64,000 bases of DNA from Bog-1198 sp963727045 (GTDB lineage: Bacteria; Pseudomonadota; Gammaproteobacteria; Steroidobacterales; Steroidobacteraceae), in the NCBI GenBank assembly GCA_963727045.1, contig CAVSES010000001.1, positions 62,001-126,000 on the forward strand, in the 5' to 3' direction. Every line of letters starts with the position of its first letter. Position 1 is the first letter of the stretch. A program made the position numbers and the translations under genes. Under the pieces are notes generated by a model. That model ran no database searches, was not told the DNA's origin, and worked only from the letters and a program-made list of their open reading frames with translations. Of the stretch, positions 8,712 through 16,962 are shown one piece after another.

Positions 8712-8918
8712 TCAGCACGCGTGCGCGGCGTCGAGCAGCGTGGAGTTGCCGTGAGAATCGAGAGAGGAGGCCAGGGCGGCCTTGGCTTCGGGGAGGCACT
8801 TGCCGCAACAAGTGCCCAGCCCGAATTCGCGCGTGAGGTCGCGCAAACTGGTGGCGCCGTTTCTCACCGCGGACTTGATGTGGCGGTCGGATACCGCCTT
8901 GCAGACACATACGATCAT
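8712..8918 (-). CDS. bfd: Bacterioferritin-associated ferredoxin
   Basis: A 68-residue [2Fe-2S] protein that delivers electrons to bacterioferritin for iron release. The four-Cys pattern of the BFD/Fer2_BFD domain is clear: MIVCVCKAVSD near the start and LGTCCGKC at about 34-41. First gene of bfd-bfr. The 160-bp gap to the divergent xth gene holds a Fur-box-like repeat, consistent with induction under iron starvation. Confidence 0.94.
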   Translation of the reverse strand: MIVCVCKAVSDRHIKSAVRNGATSLRDLTREFGLGTCCGKCLPEAKAALASSLDSHGNSTLLDAAHAC

Positions 8919-8933
8919 GCTTGCATTCTAAAC

Positions 8934-8952
8934 GCGAATGCGAATGATTGTC
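8934..8952. promoter_or_regulatory. Putative Fur box upstream of bfd-bfr
   Basis: GCGAATGCGAATGATTGTC matches the 19-bp Fur consensus (GATAATGATAATCATTATC) at about 13 positions and keeps the repeated AAT hexamers. It lies 16 bp upstream of the bfd start codon. Inference from resemblance and from the iron-related neighbours. Confidence 0.5.
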
Positions 8953-9077
8953 AATAACATTGCTGGCCAGGCTCGGGCTGCGCCGGGCGGCGCAGGGTCA
9001 ACGCGGCAGCTTTTGGAGTGCGCGCGGCATGCATAATGTGCGGGTCGCCTCGCTTCGTCATCGGAATGAATTTGGCC

Positions 9078-9875
9078 ATGAAGCTTTTTTCCTGGAACGT
9101 CAACGGCATCCGCGCCGTGCTCAAAAAGGGGCTGTTTGCGCCGTTTCTCGGCGAGTATCGGCCCGACATCCTTTGTTTGCAGGAGACCAAGGCCGAGCGG
9201 GGGCAGATCGAGATCGACCTGCCCGACTATCGTGAATATTGGAATTCCGCCGTGAAGAAGGGTTATTCGGGCACCGCAATCTTTTCCAAGCAGGAGCCTT
9301 TGTCGGTCGTCAACGGCTTCCCCGGCGATTTTGCCCGGCGTTTCGCGTTCGCGGACGAACTGCAGCGCGACAGCGCGGAGGAAGGCCGCGTCATGACGGC
9401 GGAGTTTGCGAAATTCTACGTCGTGACGGTCTATACGCCGAACGCGAAGGACGACCTCAGCCGATTGGCGCTGCGCTTCAAACATTGGGATCCCGCCTTT
9501 CTCGCGTACTGCAAGCAGCTGGAAGCCACCAAGCCGGTGATCTTTTGCGGGGATCTCAACGTGGCGCATACAGAACTCGATCTGGCCAACCCGAAATCGA
9601 ATCGCGGCAAGAAGGGTTTTACGGACGAGGAGCGTGCCGGATTCCAGAATCTCGTCGATGCGGGATTCGTCGACACGTTCCGGTTGTTCACCGAAGGCAA
9701 CGGGCATTACTCGTGGTGGAGCCATTTCGCCAATTCGCGCGCGCGCAACGTCGGATGGAGAATCGACTACGTGCTCGTGTCGCGGCATTTGCGCGGCGCC
9801 GTGAAGGGCGCCGCGATTCATCCCGAGGTTTTGGGAAGCGACCATTGCCCTGTCAGCATCACGCTCGATGTCTGA
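9078..9875 (+). CDS. xth: Exodeoxyribonuclease III (AP endonuclease)
   Basis: Mg2+-dependent repair nuclease that nicks 5' of abasic sites and trims 3' blocked ends. At 265 residues it fits the ExoIII length. The exonuclease-endonuclease-phosphatase signatures are all present: FSWNVNGIRAVLKKG at the start, LQETKAE (catalytic Glu), CGDLNVAH (Asp/Asn), WRIDYVLVS and LGSDHCPVS (final Asp-His). I start at ATG 9078, because MKLFSWNVNG is the conserved N-terminus; longer in-frame starts would add unrelated residues. Its stop overlaps the start of gph. Confidence 0.96.
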   Translation: MKLFSWNVNGIRAVLKKGLFAPFLGEYRPDILCLQETKAERGQIEIDLPDYREYWNSAVKKGYSGTAIFSKQEPLSVVNGFPGDFARRFAFADELQRDSAEEGRVMTAEFAKFYVVTVYTPNAKDDLSRLALRFKHWDPAFLAYCKQLEATKPVIFCGDLNVAHTELDLANPKSNRGKKGFTDEERAGFQNLVDAGFVDTFRLFTEGNGHYSWWSHFANSRARNVGWRIDYVLVSRHLRGAVKGAAIHPEVLGSDHCPVSITLDV

Positions 9876-10584
9876 CTCCCCGGCCGCGCAATGGCGCGGG
9901 CAGCCGCTCTCGGCGGTCCTGTTCGATCTCGACGGCACGCTGCTCGATACGGCCGCAGACATCGCCCTGGCGCTCAACCGGGCGATGATCGAACATGGCG
10001 GGCGGGCACTGCCGGAAAGCGAAGTCCGCCGGATGATCGGACGCGGCTCGCCGAATCTCATCGAGCGTGCGCTGGCCTCGCAGGGCCGCACGCTGGATGC
10101 CGACTCCCAGGCCGCCCTGCTCGATCGCTTCTTCCATCACTATGGCGCACTCGAAGCGTCGAAGGAGGATCGCGCGCAGCCCTACGCCGGAGTTGCCGAA
10201 TCCCTGCGGGCCGTCCATGAGTGCGGAGTGCATACCGCGGTGGTCACCAACAAGCATCACCGGTTCGCTGCGTCGCTGCTCGAGCGCCTCCGCCTTGCAC
10301 GGTGGGTCGACGTCGTGGTCGGCGGCGACACCTGTGCGCGACGCAAGCCCGATCCGCAGCCGCTGCTTTTTGCGTGCGATTCGCTGCGCGTGACGGCATC
10401 CGAAAGTCTGATGGTCGGCGACTCGGTCAACGACGTACTGGCGGCGCGCGCCGCCGGCATGCCGGTGGTCTGCGTCTCGTACGGCTACAACGAGGGTCGC
10501 GCCCCGGAGACCTTGGACTGCGACGAGCTTCTCGACTCAATGATTCAACTGCCGCCGCTGCTGCACATCCGGCGGCTCCCCTAG
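9868..10584 (+). CDS. gph: Phosphoglycolate phosphatase (HAD family)
   Basis: HAD hydrolase with the nucleophile motif LFDLDGTLLDTAAD at about residue 20, the VVTNKHH motif II, the KPDPQPLLFA motif III Lys and the VGDSVNDVLAARAAG motif IV acids. Length (238 residues) and cap type match Gph, which removes 2-phosphoglycolate formed during repair of 3'-phosphoglycolate DNA ends. The position directly after xth (8-bp overlap) supports this repair-linked role. Other sugar-phosphate phosphatases of the same subfamily cannot be excluded. Confidence 0.85.
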   Translation: MSDSPAAQWRGQPLSAVLFDLDGTLLDTAADIALALNRAMIEHGGRALPESEVRRMIGRGSPNLIERALASQGRTLDADSQAALLDRFFHHYGALEASKEDRAQPYAGVAESLRAVHECGVHTAVVTNKHHRFAASLLERLRLARWVDVVVGGDTCARRKPDPQPLLFACDSLRVTASESLMVGDSVNDVLAARAAGMPVVCVSYGYNEGRAPETLDCDELLDSMIQLPPLLHIRRLP

Positions 10585-10631
10585 GAAGCGCTGATAGAAT
10601 CGATCTTTCCACGTCCCCATAGGTTGCACCG

Positions 10632-11942
10632 ATGCGAAAAAGACTGCTGTTGGCGATGCTTCTATCCTGTGCGGGAGCGGTTTGCGCGGGAGAACCGCCG
10701 AGCCGCCCGGGGGTCGACGCACCGGAACTCGCCCGCCTTGGAGATCAATCGGTGGGGGTCAGGACATTGCATTTGGTTCAGCACGGCCAGATCGACGTCC
10801 TGGCATTCGATGCAGCGAAGGGGTCCGCCCCGTTGGCGGATCGCACCCTGACGGTGGAGCTGTGGTATCCGGCGCGGCCGGTGCCGCACGCGCCCAACGT
10901 CGTGTATTCGGCGAGCCTCCCCTCCGAACCGCCCGCACCCGCGGCGAGTTTCTCGATTCCCGGCATCGCAGTGCGCGACGCGCAACGCGCAGGCAGCGGC
11001 CATCCGTTGGTGATCGTGTCGCATGGCTACAGCAACGATCCGAACGCCATGACCTGGCTGACCGAAAACCTCGCATCGAAAGGGTATGTCGTCGCCGCGA
11101 TCCATCACGAGGATCCGCCGATCACCGATCGAACGCAATTCGCCGGGCCCCTGATGCGCCGGCCTCTCGACATCGCGTTCGTCGCACGGAAGCTGCAGGA
11201 CATGCTCGGGAAGGACAACTTCATCGATGCGTCGCGCACGGCGCTGATCGGCTATTCGATGGGCGGTTATGGCGTTCTGACGGCGGCGGGCGCGACCCTC
11301 GATCCCGACGGCGCGGTCAAGCGCGTGCCCGGCGGGTTGATGATGCCGTACGCGCGCGGCGGTGCGTTGCAGGACGCCATCGTGGTCAAGGGGGTGCGCG
11401 CGGTGGTCGCGATCTCGCCCGCCGGCGGAGGCTCGTTCGCCTCATGGGGCGCGGACGGCGTGCGCGCAATCGCCGCACCCATGCTGCTCATCGCCGGCAA
11501 CGAGGATAGAACGGTGGATTATGCGACCGGAGCGCGCGCGATTTTCGACATGGCGAGCGGCGCACATCGATACCTTCTGACTTTCAAGGGCGGCGGCCAC
11601 GCCATCGGTCTGAACCCGGTTCCCGACGCGATGCGCAAGCGCCTTTGGGACGAAGATTGGTTCGAAGATCCGGTGTGGCGCAAGGACCGGATCACCGCCA
11701 TCAATACGCATTTCATCACCGCGTTCCTCGATCGCTATGTCAAGGGCGACGAAAGCCGCGACGCCTATCTCGATGTGCCGGTCCGCGATTCATCCGCCGG
11801 GACATGGCCGGCCGCCACCCCGCCCCTGGCGTACGATGCCTACAGCCCCGGGACACCCGGCATCACGGTATGGAAGGGCTTTCAACGCAATCACGCCGCA
11901 GGTTTGGAACTGCTGCATGCGCAAGCCGGCTCCGCGCCATGA
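10632..11942 (+). CDS. Exported alpha/beta hydrolase (dienelactone hydrolase / PAF acetylhydrolase-like)
   Basis: 436 residues. An N-terminal signal peptide (KRLLLAMLLSCAGAVCAGE) predicts export. The fold is shown by VIVSHGYSNDPNAMTWLTENLASKG (oxyanion region), the nucleophile elbow LIGYSMGGYG, a late acid around LLIAGNEDRTVD and the His in FKGGGHAIG. Substrate unknown; the overall pattern matches periplasmic carboxylester hydrolases. It follows gph by 47 bp and overlaps the next gene in an ATGA, so gph, this gene and the next may be cotranscribed. Confidence 0.8.
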   Translation: MRKRLLLAMLLSCAGAVCAGEPPSRPGVDAPELARLGDQSVGVRTLHLVQHGQIDVLAFDAAKGSAPLADRTLTVELWYPARPVPHAPNVVYSASLPSEPPAPAASFSIPGIAVRDAQRAGSGHPLVIVSHGYSNDPNAMTWLTENLASKGYVVAAIHHEDPPITDRTQFAGPLMRRPLDIAFVARKLQDMLGKDNFIDASRTALIGYSMGGYGVLTAAGATLDPDGAVKRVPGGLMMPYARGGALQDAIVVKGVRAVVAISPAGGGSFASWGADGVRAIAAPMLLIAGNEDRTVDYATGARAIFDMASGAHRYLLTFKGGGHAIGLNPVPDAMRKRLWDEDWFEDPVWRKDRITAINTHFITAFLDRYVKGDESRDAYLDVPVRDSSAGTWPAATPPLAYDAYSPGTPGITVWKGFQRNHAAGLELLHAQAGSAP

Positions 11943-13126
11943 CGGGACTTCCGCTTCCGATTGTCGCGCCCGAAGATATCGGCTTCTCGACGAGCCGCCT
12001 CGCCCGCGTGGGCACGGTGATGACGGGCGAGATAGAGCGCGGGCGCGTTCCCGGGGCCGTAGTCCTCGTCGCCCGGCGCGGCCGGCTGGCGCTTTTCGAG
12101 AGTTTCGGACGGCGCGATCCGACCAGCGGCGCGCCCATGACAAAGGACGCCATCTTCCGCATCTATTCGATGACCAAGCCCATTACATCGGTTGCGGCGA
12201 TGATGTTGTGGGAAGAAGGGCGGTTCCTGTTGAGCGAACCGATTGCCAAATATCTGCCCGATCTTGCCGGCCTCAAAGTCGCGCTGGACCGTGGCGGCGA
12301 ACTCGAACTGCAACCGCTGCGGCAGGAGATGACGATCCAAGACCTGTTGCGCCACACTTCCGGTCTTACCTACGAGTTCCGCGGTGCCGGACCGGTGCAC
12401 AAAATGTACATGGCGGCGAAAGTATTCAGCCGCGCGCAGAGCAGCGCCGATCAGGTGGCGACTCTCGGCAGGCTGCCGCTGCTTCATCAACCGGGAACGC
12501 GCTGGGAGTACAGCCGTTCGACCGATGTCGTCGGCCGCCTGGTCGAGGTGCTGACGGGGCAATCGCTCGGCGAGTATTTTGCACAGCATATTTTCGCACC
12601 GCTCGGCATGGTCGATACCGCATTTCACGTGCCGCCGCGCCATCAATCGCGGGTGGCCGAGGCATTTGCGAAGGATCCCGACAGCGGCGGGGCGGTGCAA
12701 CTGCTCGAAGTTCGAAGCGCGCCGAATTTCGAGTCGGGCGGCGGCGGTTTGGTGTCGACGGCGAGCGACTACGCGCGCTTTCTCGAAATGCTGCTCAATG
12801 GGGGGACCCTCGACGGCCTGCGCTTGCTGAGCCGCAAGACGGTCGAACTCATGACGGCCGATCATCTGGGGTCAATCACCGGGGCGTCCGATTTGTTGCT
12901 TCCAGGCCACGGGTTCGGCCTTGGCTTCGCCGTCCGGCTGCAGGCCGGCATCGCTCAGGTGCCGGGGTCGATCGGCCAATACTTCTGGGGCGGGCTTGCC
13001 GGCACCACCTTTTGGGTCGATCCCGCGGAGCGGATGTTCGCCTTGATGCTCATCCAAGCCCCTGGACAGCGCGACTATTACCGCACCTTGTTCCGAGACC
13101 TGGTCTATTCAGCTTTCGATGATTGA
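11939..13126 (+). CDS. Serine beta-lactamase-fold esterase (EstB-like)
   Basis: 395 residues. The start is ATG 11939, which overlaps the previous stop (ATGA). The catalytic Ser-x-x-Lys is SMTK in FRIYSMTKPITSVAAMM and the Tyr motif is YSRSTDVVGRLVE, as in class C beta-lactamase-like esterases such as EstB. WGGLAGTTFWVD near the end corresponds to the third motif. No signal peptide is obvious, unlike secreted beta-lactamases, which favours a cytoplasmic esterase over antibiotic resistance. Confidence 0.82.
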   Translation: MTGLPLPIVAPEDIGFSTSRLARVGTVMTGEIERGRVPGAVVLVARRGRLALFESFGRRDPTSGAPMTKDAIFRIYSMTKPITSVAAMMLWEEGRFLLSEPIAKYLPDLAGLKVALDRGGELELQPLRQEMTIQDLLRHTSGLTYEFRGAGPVHKMYMAAKVFSRAQSSADQVATLGRLPLLHQPGTRWEYSRSTDVVGRLVEVLTGQSLGEYFAQHIFAPLGMVDTAFHVPPRHQSRVAEAFAKDPDSGGAVQLLEVRSAPNFESGGGGLVSTASDYARFLEMLLNGGTLDGLRLLSRKTVELMTADHLGSITGASDLLLPGHGFGLGFAVRLQAGIAQVPGSIGQYFWGGLAGTTFWVDPAERMFALMLIQAPGQRDYYRTLFRDLVYSAFDD

Positions 13127-13145
13127 GCCAAGGCCGGCCCGACCG

Positions 13146-13165
13146 GCGGCACCTCAGGGTGCCGC
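13146..13165 (+). terminator. Stem-loop after the esterase gene
   Basis: GCGGCACC-TCAG-GGTGCCGC is a perfect 8-bp stem with a 4-base loop, 20 bp after the esterase stop. No U-run follows, so it may stabilise the mRNA end or act with Rho rather than be a classical intrinsic terminator. Confidence 0.45.
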
Positions 13166-13328
13166 TGAAGCACCGTTCGCGAGAACGCGCGTCACATTCT
13201 TCGGGCCTGCGTTTAAGGCAAAACCCTAAGGAACGCTTGAGAGATGACCTTCATCACGCCACTTTCTGTGTGAACATGGCAAAAATATCGCCCATGTGGT
13301 GCTGCACTGCGGTCTGACGCTGGCGGAT

Positions 13329-15290
13329 ATGCGAAAACGTAACAGTCTCGCGCTAATCGGGGCAATCTTGCTGTCCGCGACGGCTGCGTCCCGCGCTTTC
13401 GCCGAGTCGACCTTTGCCGATCAGCTCGAGATGCTCGAATGGGCGGATCCTGAGCGCGCCGCGCAAATGATCGATGCGGCTCCCCCGCTGGCGGAAAGCT
13501 CGGTTGCCGCGGAAATCGAGATGCTCGAGATCCGCGGAATGGTTTACGCCGACAGCACCCGCGATGAGGACGTATATGCGGTCGAGCGGCGCCTCGAAGC
13601 GATCGCGGGCAGCGGCGAGGACTCCGCGGTGCGGGCGGGCCGCTTCGTGCGCGCGTACTCGGCGCGTCAGCACAGTCAATATGCCGCGGCCGAAGCCGAG
13701 CTCAAGGGCGTCGACATCAATTCGATTCAGTCGGACACCGAGCGCTACCGCGTGCTGGCGCTGCGCGGGCACGTGCTGCGAATGCTCGGACAGGACGAGG
13801 CGGCATTGCCCTTTTTGGAGCACGCCCTCGATCTTTCGAACAGGATGCACGACCAGCTTCGAATGCTGCATGCGATGCTCGCGCTGGTCCGCGTCTACAC
13901 CGACACCGGTAACTTCGACCGCGCCACGGTGCAGCTGAACAGTGCGCGGGCGCTGGCCACGACCTTGGGCGACGAAGCGTCGCTCGTGGAGACCGAGGAG
14001 CGTGTAGCCGACATCGCGGATCGCCGCGGCGACCGCGCCGCGGAGCGGCGTGCATCACTGGCCGGGCTCGAGCATGCGAAGCGCTCGGGAAGCAGCAAAT
14101 GGCTCGAACTCGCGCTCGCGAATCTCGGCGATTCCTATTTGAAAACCCGCGATTTCGCCGAGTCGCTCAAGTATTCCAAGGAAGCGCTGCCCATCATGCA
14201 GCGCACGAATCATCGCGACGACGTGCAGATCACGCTATTCAACGAAGGACTTGCCTACATCGGACTCGGCAGCATCAAGATGGGCGAAAAGCTCGCGGAG
14301 GGCGCCATCACCGAAGCGCTGGCCGGCAGCGATCTCCTGGATGCGAAGGAGTTGCTTCGAGAATACGCCGACGCTCTGGAGCACGCGGGCTATTTGATGA
14401 TGGCGATCCAGGTCTATCATCGCTATGACGCCATCAGCGAAAAATTCATGACGAACACGCGGCAGCGCGCGTTCCTCGAGCTTTCCGCCCAATTCGACGA
14501 CGAGCGCAAGGCGCGCGAGCTCGAACTCCTGCGTCGCGACAACGCGCTCAAGGTCTCCGAGATGAACGGCCAGCGTTTACGCCAGCAATTGATCCTGGCG
14601 GCGGCGCTGTTCATCGCGTTCATCTGCGCCGCGCTCGTATGGGCATTTGCGCGCGTGAGCAAGGCCAATGAGCGGCTGCGCTTCAGCAGCGAACACGATC
14701 CGCTGACTGGACTGTCGAACCGGCGCTATTTCAACGAACGGGTGCTCGCGGTCGACGGCGGCCGGCCGGTGGGGGGCTGCGTGCTGCTGGCGGATCTCGA
14801 TCACTTCAAGCGCATCAACGATACCCATGGGCACCCGGCGGGCGACGCGGTGCTGGCGGCGATGAGTCAGCGCCTCTCCGCGGCGCTGCGCGAGAACGAC
14901 AAGCTCGTCCGGTGGGGCGGCGAGGAGTTTCTGGCAGTGCTCGGTCCGATGACGCCGGCGCAGGCGGACATGACCGCCGCGAGGCTGCTGCAGGCGGTGC
15001 GCCGCGAGCCCGTCATGTGGAATGGACAAATGATCCGCTGCACGATTTCCATCGGCTACGCGAGCTTCCCCATGGAGGGTTCGGCGACCGATATTTCCCT
15101 CGACAGCGCCATCAGCCTCGTCGACAAGGCGCTCTATGAGGCGAAGCGGCGCGGCCGCGACCGAGCGTGTCTCATCAAGGTGGTGAGCGCGCGCAATGAG
15201 AGAGAATTGACGACCATCAGCTCCGAGTTCGAGTCGGCGACCACGGACCGAAGAGTGCAGCTGGTCGAGATACTCGGCGCCGCCGCCTGA
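13329..15290 (+). CDS. TPR-containing membrane diguanylate cyclase (GGDEF)
   Basis: 653 residues from ATG 13329 (a longer in-frame start at 13296 would precede the signal peptide). Order: signal peptide to about residue 27 (ATAASRAFAES), helical TPR-like sensor region to about 400 (periplasmic), one membrane helix at about 419-441, then the cytoplasmic GGDEF domain beginning HDPLTGLSNRRYF. The active-site loop is WGGEEF at about 528-533, a functional variant. RENDKLVRW just before it supplies an RxxD inhibitory site, so product inhibition by c-di-GMP is expected. Known role of the family: c-di-GMP synthesis controlling surface attachment and motility. The signal sensed is unknown; the gene stands alone. 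Confidence 0.9.
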   Translation: MRKRNSLALIGAILLSATAASRAFAESTFADQLEMLEWADPERAAQMIDAAPPLAESSVAAEIEMLEIRGMVYADSTRDEDVYAVERRLEAIAGSGEDSAVRAGRFVRAYSARQHSQYAAAEAELKGVDINSIQSDTERYRVLALRGHVLRMLGQDEAALPFLEHALDLSNRMHDQLRMLHAMLALVRVYTDTGNFDRATVQLNSARALATTLGDEASLVETEERVADIADRRGDRAAERRASLAGLEHAKRSGSSKWLELALANLGDSYLKTRDFAESLKYSKEALPIMQRTNHRDDVQITLFNEGLAYIGLGSIKMGEKLAEGAITEALAGSDLLDAKELLREYADALEHAGYLMMAIQVYHRYDAISEKFMTNTRQRAFLELSAQFDDERKARELELLRRDNALKVSEMNGQRLRQQLILAAALFIAFICAALVWAFARVSKANERLRFSSEHDPLTGLSNRRYFNERVLAVDGGRPVGGCVLLADLDHFKRINDTHGHPAGDAVLAAMSQRLSAALRENDKLVRWGGEEFLAVLGPMTPAQADMTAARLLQAVRREPVMWNGQMIRCTISIGYASFPMEGSATDISLDSAISLVDKALYEAKRRGRDRACLIKVVSARNERELTTISSEFESATTDRRVQLVEILGAAA

Positions 15291-15301
15291 CTTTACTCGA
15301 A

Positions 15302-15318
15302 CGCGCGGCCGCCGCGCG
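15302..15318. terminator. GC hairpin in the 31-bp convergent gap
   Basis: CGCGCGG-CCG-CCGCGCG forms a 7-bp stem with a 3-base loop between the GGDEF gene and the convergent lipoprotein hydrolase. Its position suggests a two-way terminator, but there is no U-run. Confidence 0.4.
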
Positions 15319-15321
15319 GGG

Positions 15322-16869
15322 TCAATGAGCGGCGAAGAACGACTTGACCGCGGCGAAGCAGAACGGGGACACCAAAGTCGTGTGATAGACCTCGGCGATT
15401 GCCAGGGCCCCCCCGTCGGTGGCTCCATGTGCAATGGCATCCGCCGCGACGAGATCCTTCGCGACCTTGAAGCCGTTCTTGTAATTGGCATACGGATCAT
15501 TGCTGGTTGCCGCGGCTTCGAGATCGAGCACGCCGATCGACGCCGATGCGGGCGCATGCGCCGCCCAATAATCCTGCATCAGGGCCGTGTTGAGCCAAAA
15601 GACTAGCGGGTCGGCATCGCCGCCGCAGAGGAGCACCGGCGCGATCGGGGTCCAGTTGCGCAGGTCGTTCGCCTTGAGCGCCTGCCGCCAGGGCAAACCC
15701 GGGCGTGCGGCCGCAACACCGGTGGACAGCGTCGGCCAACCGCCGTCCGGATTCGACTGCGCGTCTTCCAGGTAGCCCAGGCGATAGCTGTTGCGGATCA
15801 AATTATTCGTGCCGAATCCCAGTGCAAAGACTTCAGCGAGGTTTGCGGGGGATGTGGCAGGGGTATCGGCGGCGAAGGCGGGGGCGGGCGGTGTTGGACT
15901 GAACAGTGCAAATTCCGGCAATTTCCCCTCCGCATACAACTGGCTTCGCGGCGTCGTGCTCGGCAGCAACGAGTCGATGCCGGTTGCGTACCGATCCTCG
16001 AATACCTCCGTCGGACTCACATAAATGTCGCCGTAGACCCTTTGGTACGCGGTGAGCAGCAAGGTCGAGGACACCGGCGCGCCGCCGTTGACCTCGCCGA
16101 AAAAAACCGCGTCGACGAACGCCGCGAGCGCATACGGACCGGACATCGGCGCGGCGGCCGTGACCGCGATCCCGGCCGCTTCCATGGCGCGCTGGGTCGC
16201 CATCGCGACATAGCCGCCCTCCGAGTAGCCGGTGATGAACAATTCGCCGCTGTCCTTCGTGAGAAGGCCGGACGCCAGGGGCAACGCCGTGCGTGCTGCC
16301 GCCAGCGCGTCGATCATGTCCTTCGATTCCTGATCGGCGATGAGGTATGGATGATAACCCAGCGTCGAGGTGTCATAGCCGGCGTAGCTAGGCGCCACGA
16401 CGATGTATCCCTTGGCGGCGAACAGCGCTGCGAGGGAAAGCGTCTCGGCGTTCTGCATGTTGGCCATGTTGAACTTAAGGTCGGTGGTGGTGCCGTGGGC
16501 GTATAATACGAGGGGGCGCGCGCCCGTGCAGTTCGCTCCGAATCCCGTCGGCACCAGCAGCGCGGCGGATGCCGTGGCGGGTTCGCCGGCACCGCCGACC
16601 GTCTCGTACTTGATGTCGTACATCAGGATGTCGCAGGTCGGGGCGTCGCTCACGGAGAAAAGCAGCTGGTTCTGCGCCAGGTTGAGCTCGAGCAGCAGGC
16701 TTGCCGTCGTCACCGTGGACAACAGCTCAGGCGCGGTTTGAAGCAGCGTTCCGCGCGCGGGCGTCGGGGCGCCTCCCGGACCCATGCCCGAACCGCCGCT
16801 GCCGCCGCCGCATCCGGCCAGCCAGAGCGCTGCGAGCAGGTAAAAACAGGGACGGTTGACCGTACGCAT
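15322..16869 (-). CDS. Lipoprotein alpha/beta hydrolase (lipase/esterase-like), paralogue 1
   Basis: 515 residues. It starts with a lipoprotein signal peptide: basic N-terminus, hydrophobic core and lipobox LAGC (C20), followed by a Gly-rich linker. Core motifs are RPLVLYAHGTTTD (oxyanion), YIVVAPSYAGYDTSTLGYHPY, and the nucleophile elbow ITGYSEGGYVAMATQRA (GxSxG), with PVLLCGGDADP as likely acid and YHTTLVSPF as likely His. The closest sequence visible is the other lipoprotein hydrolase at 39.9-41.5 kb in this window, which is clearly homologous along its length. Likely a periplasm- or surface-facing ester hydrolase; substrate unknown. The start could be 15 bases further upstream (another ATG). 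Divergent from the histidine kinase. Confidence 0.85.
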   Translation of the reverse strand: MRTVNRPCFYLLAALWLAGCGGGSGGSGMGPGGAPTPARGTLLQTAPELLSTVTTASLLLELNLAQNQLLFSVSDAPTCDILMYDIKYETVGGAGEPATASAALLVPTGFGANCTGARPLVLYAHGTTTDLKFNMANMQNAETLSLAALFAAKGYIVVAPSYAGYDTSTLGYHPYLIADQESKDMIDALAAARTALPLASGLLTKDSGELFITGYSEGGYVAMATQRAMEAAGIAVTAAAPMSGPYALAAFVDAVFFGEVNGGAPVSSTLLLTAYQRVYGDIYVSPTEVFEDRYATGIDSLLPSTTPRSQLYAEGKLPEFALFSPTPPAPAFAADTPATSPANLAEVFALGFGTNNLIRNSYRLGYLEDAQSNPDGGWPTLSTGVAAARPGLPWRQALKANDLRNWTPIAPVLLCGGDADPLVFWLNTALMQDYWAAHAPASASIGVLDLEAAATSNDPYANYKNGFKVAKDLVAADAIAHGATDGGALAIAEVYHTTLVSPFCFAAVKSFFAAH

Positions 16870-16962
16870 GACCGTTGGACCCATCCGTGCGCAGGGTAGT
16901 TCCTTGGGAGTGGAACATGCGTAGACTCGGCCGCAGGATATCAAGCGGAGCCGGCTGAAAAC

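Noticed and set aside
11939..13126. A class C beta-lactamase conferring antibiotic resistance
   Set aside because: There is a SxxK and Tyr motif but no signal peptide. The pattern is that of EstB-like esterases and there is no ampR-type neighbour.
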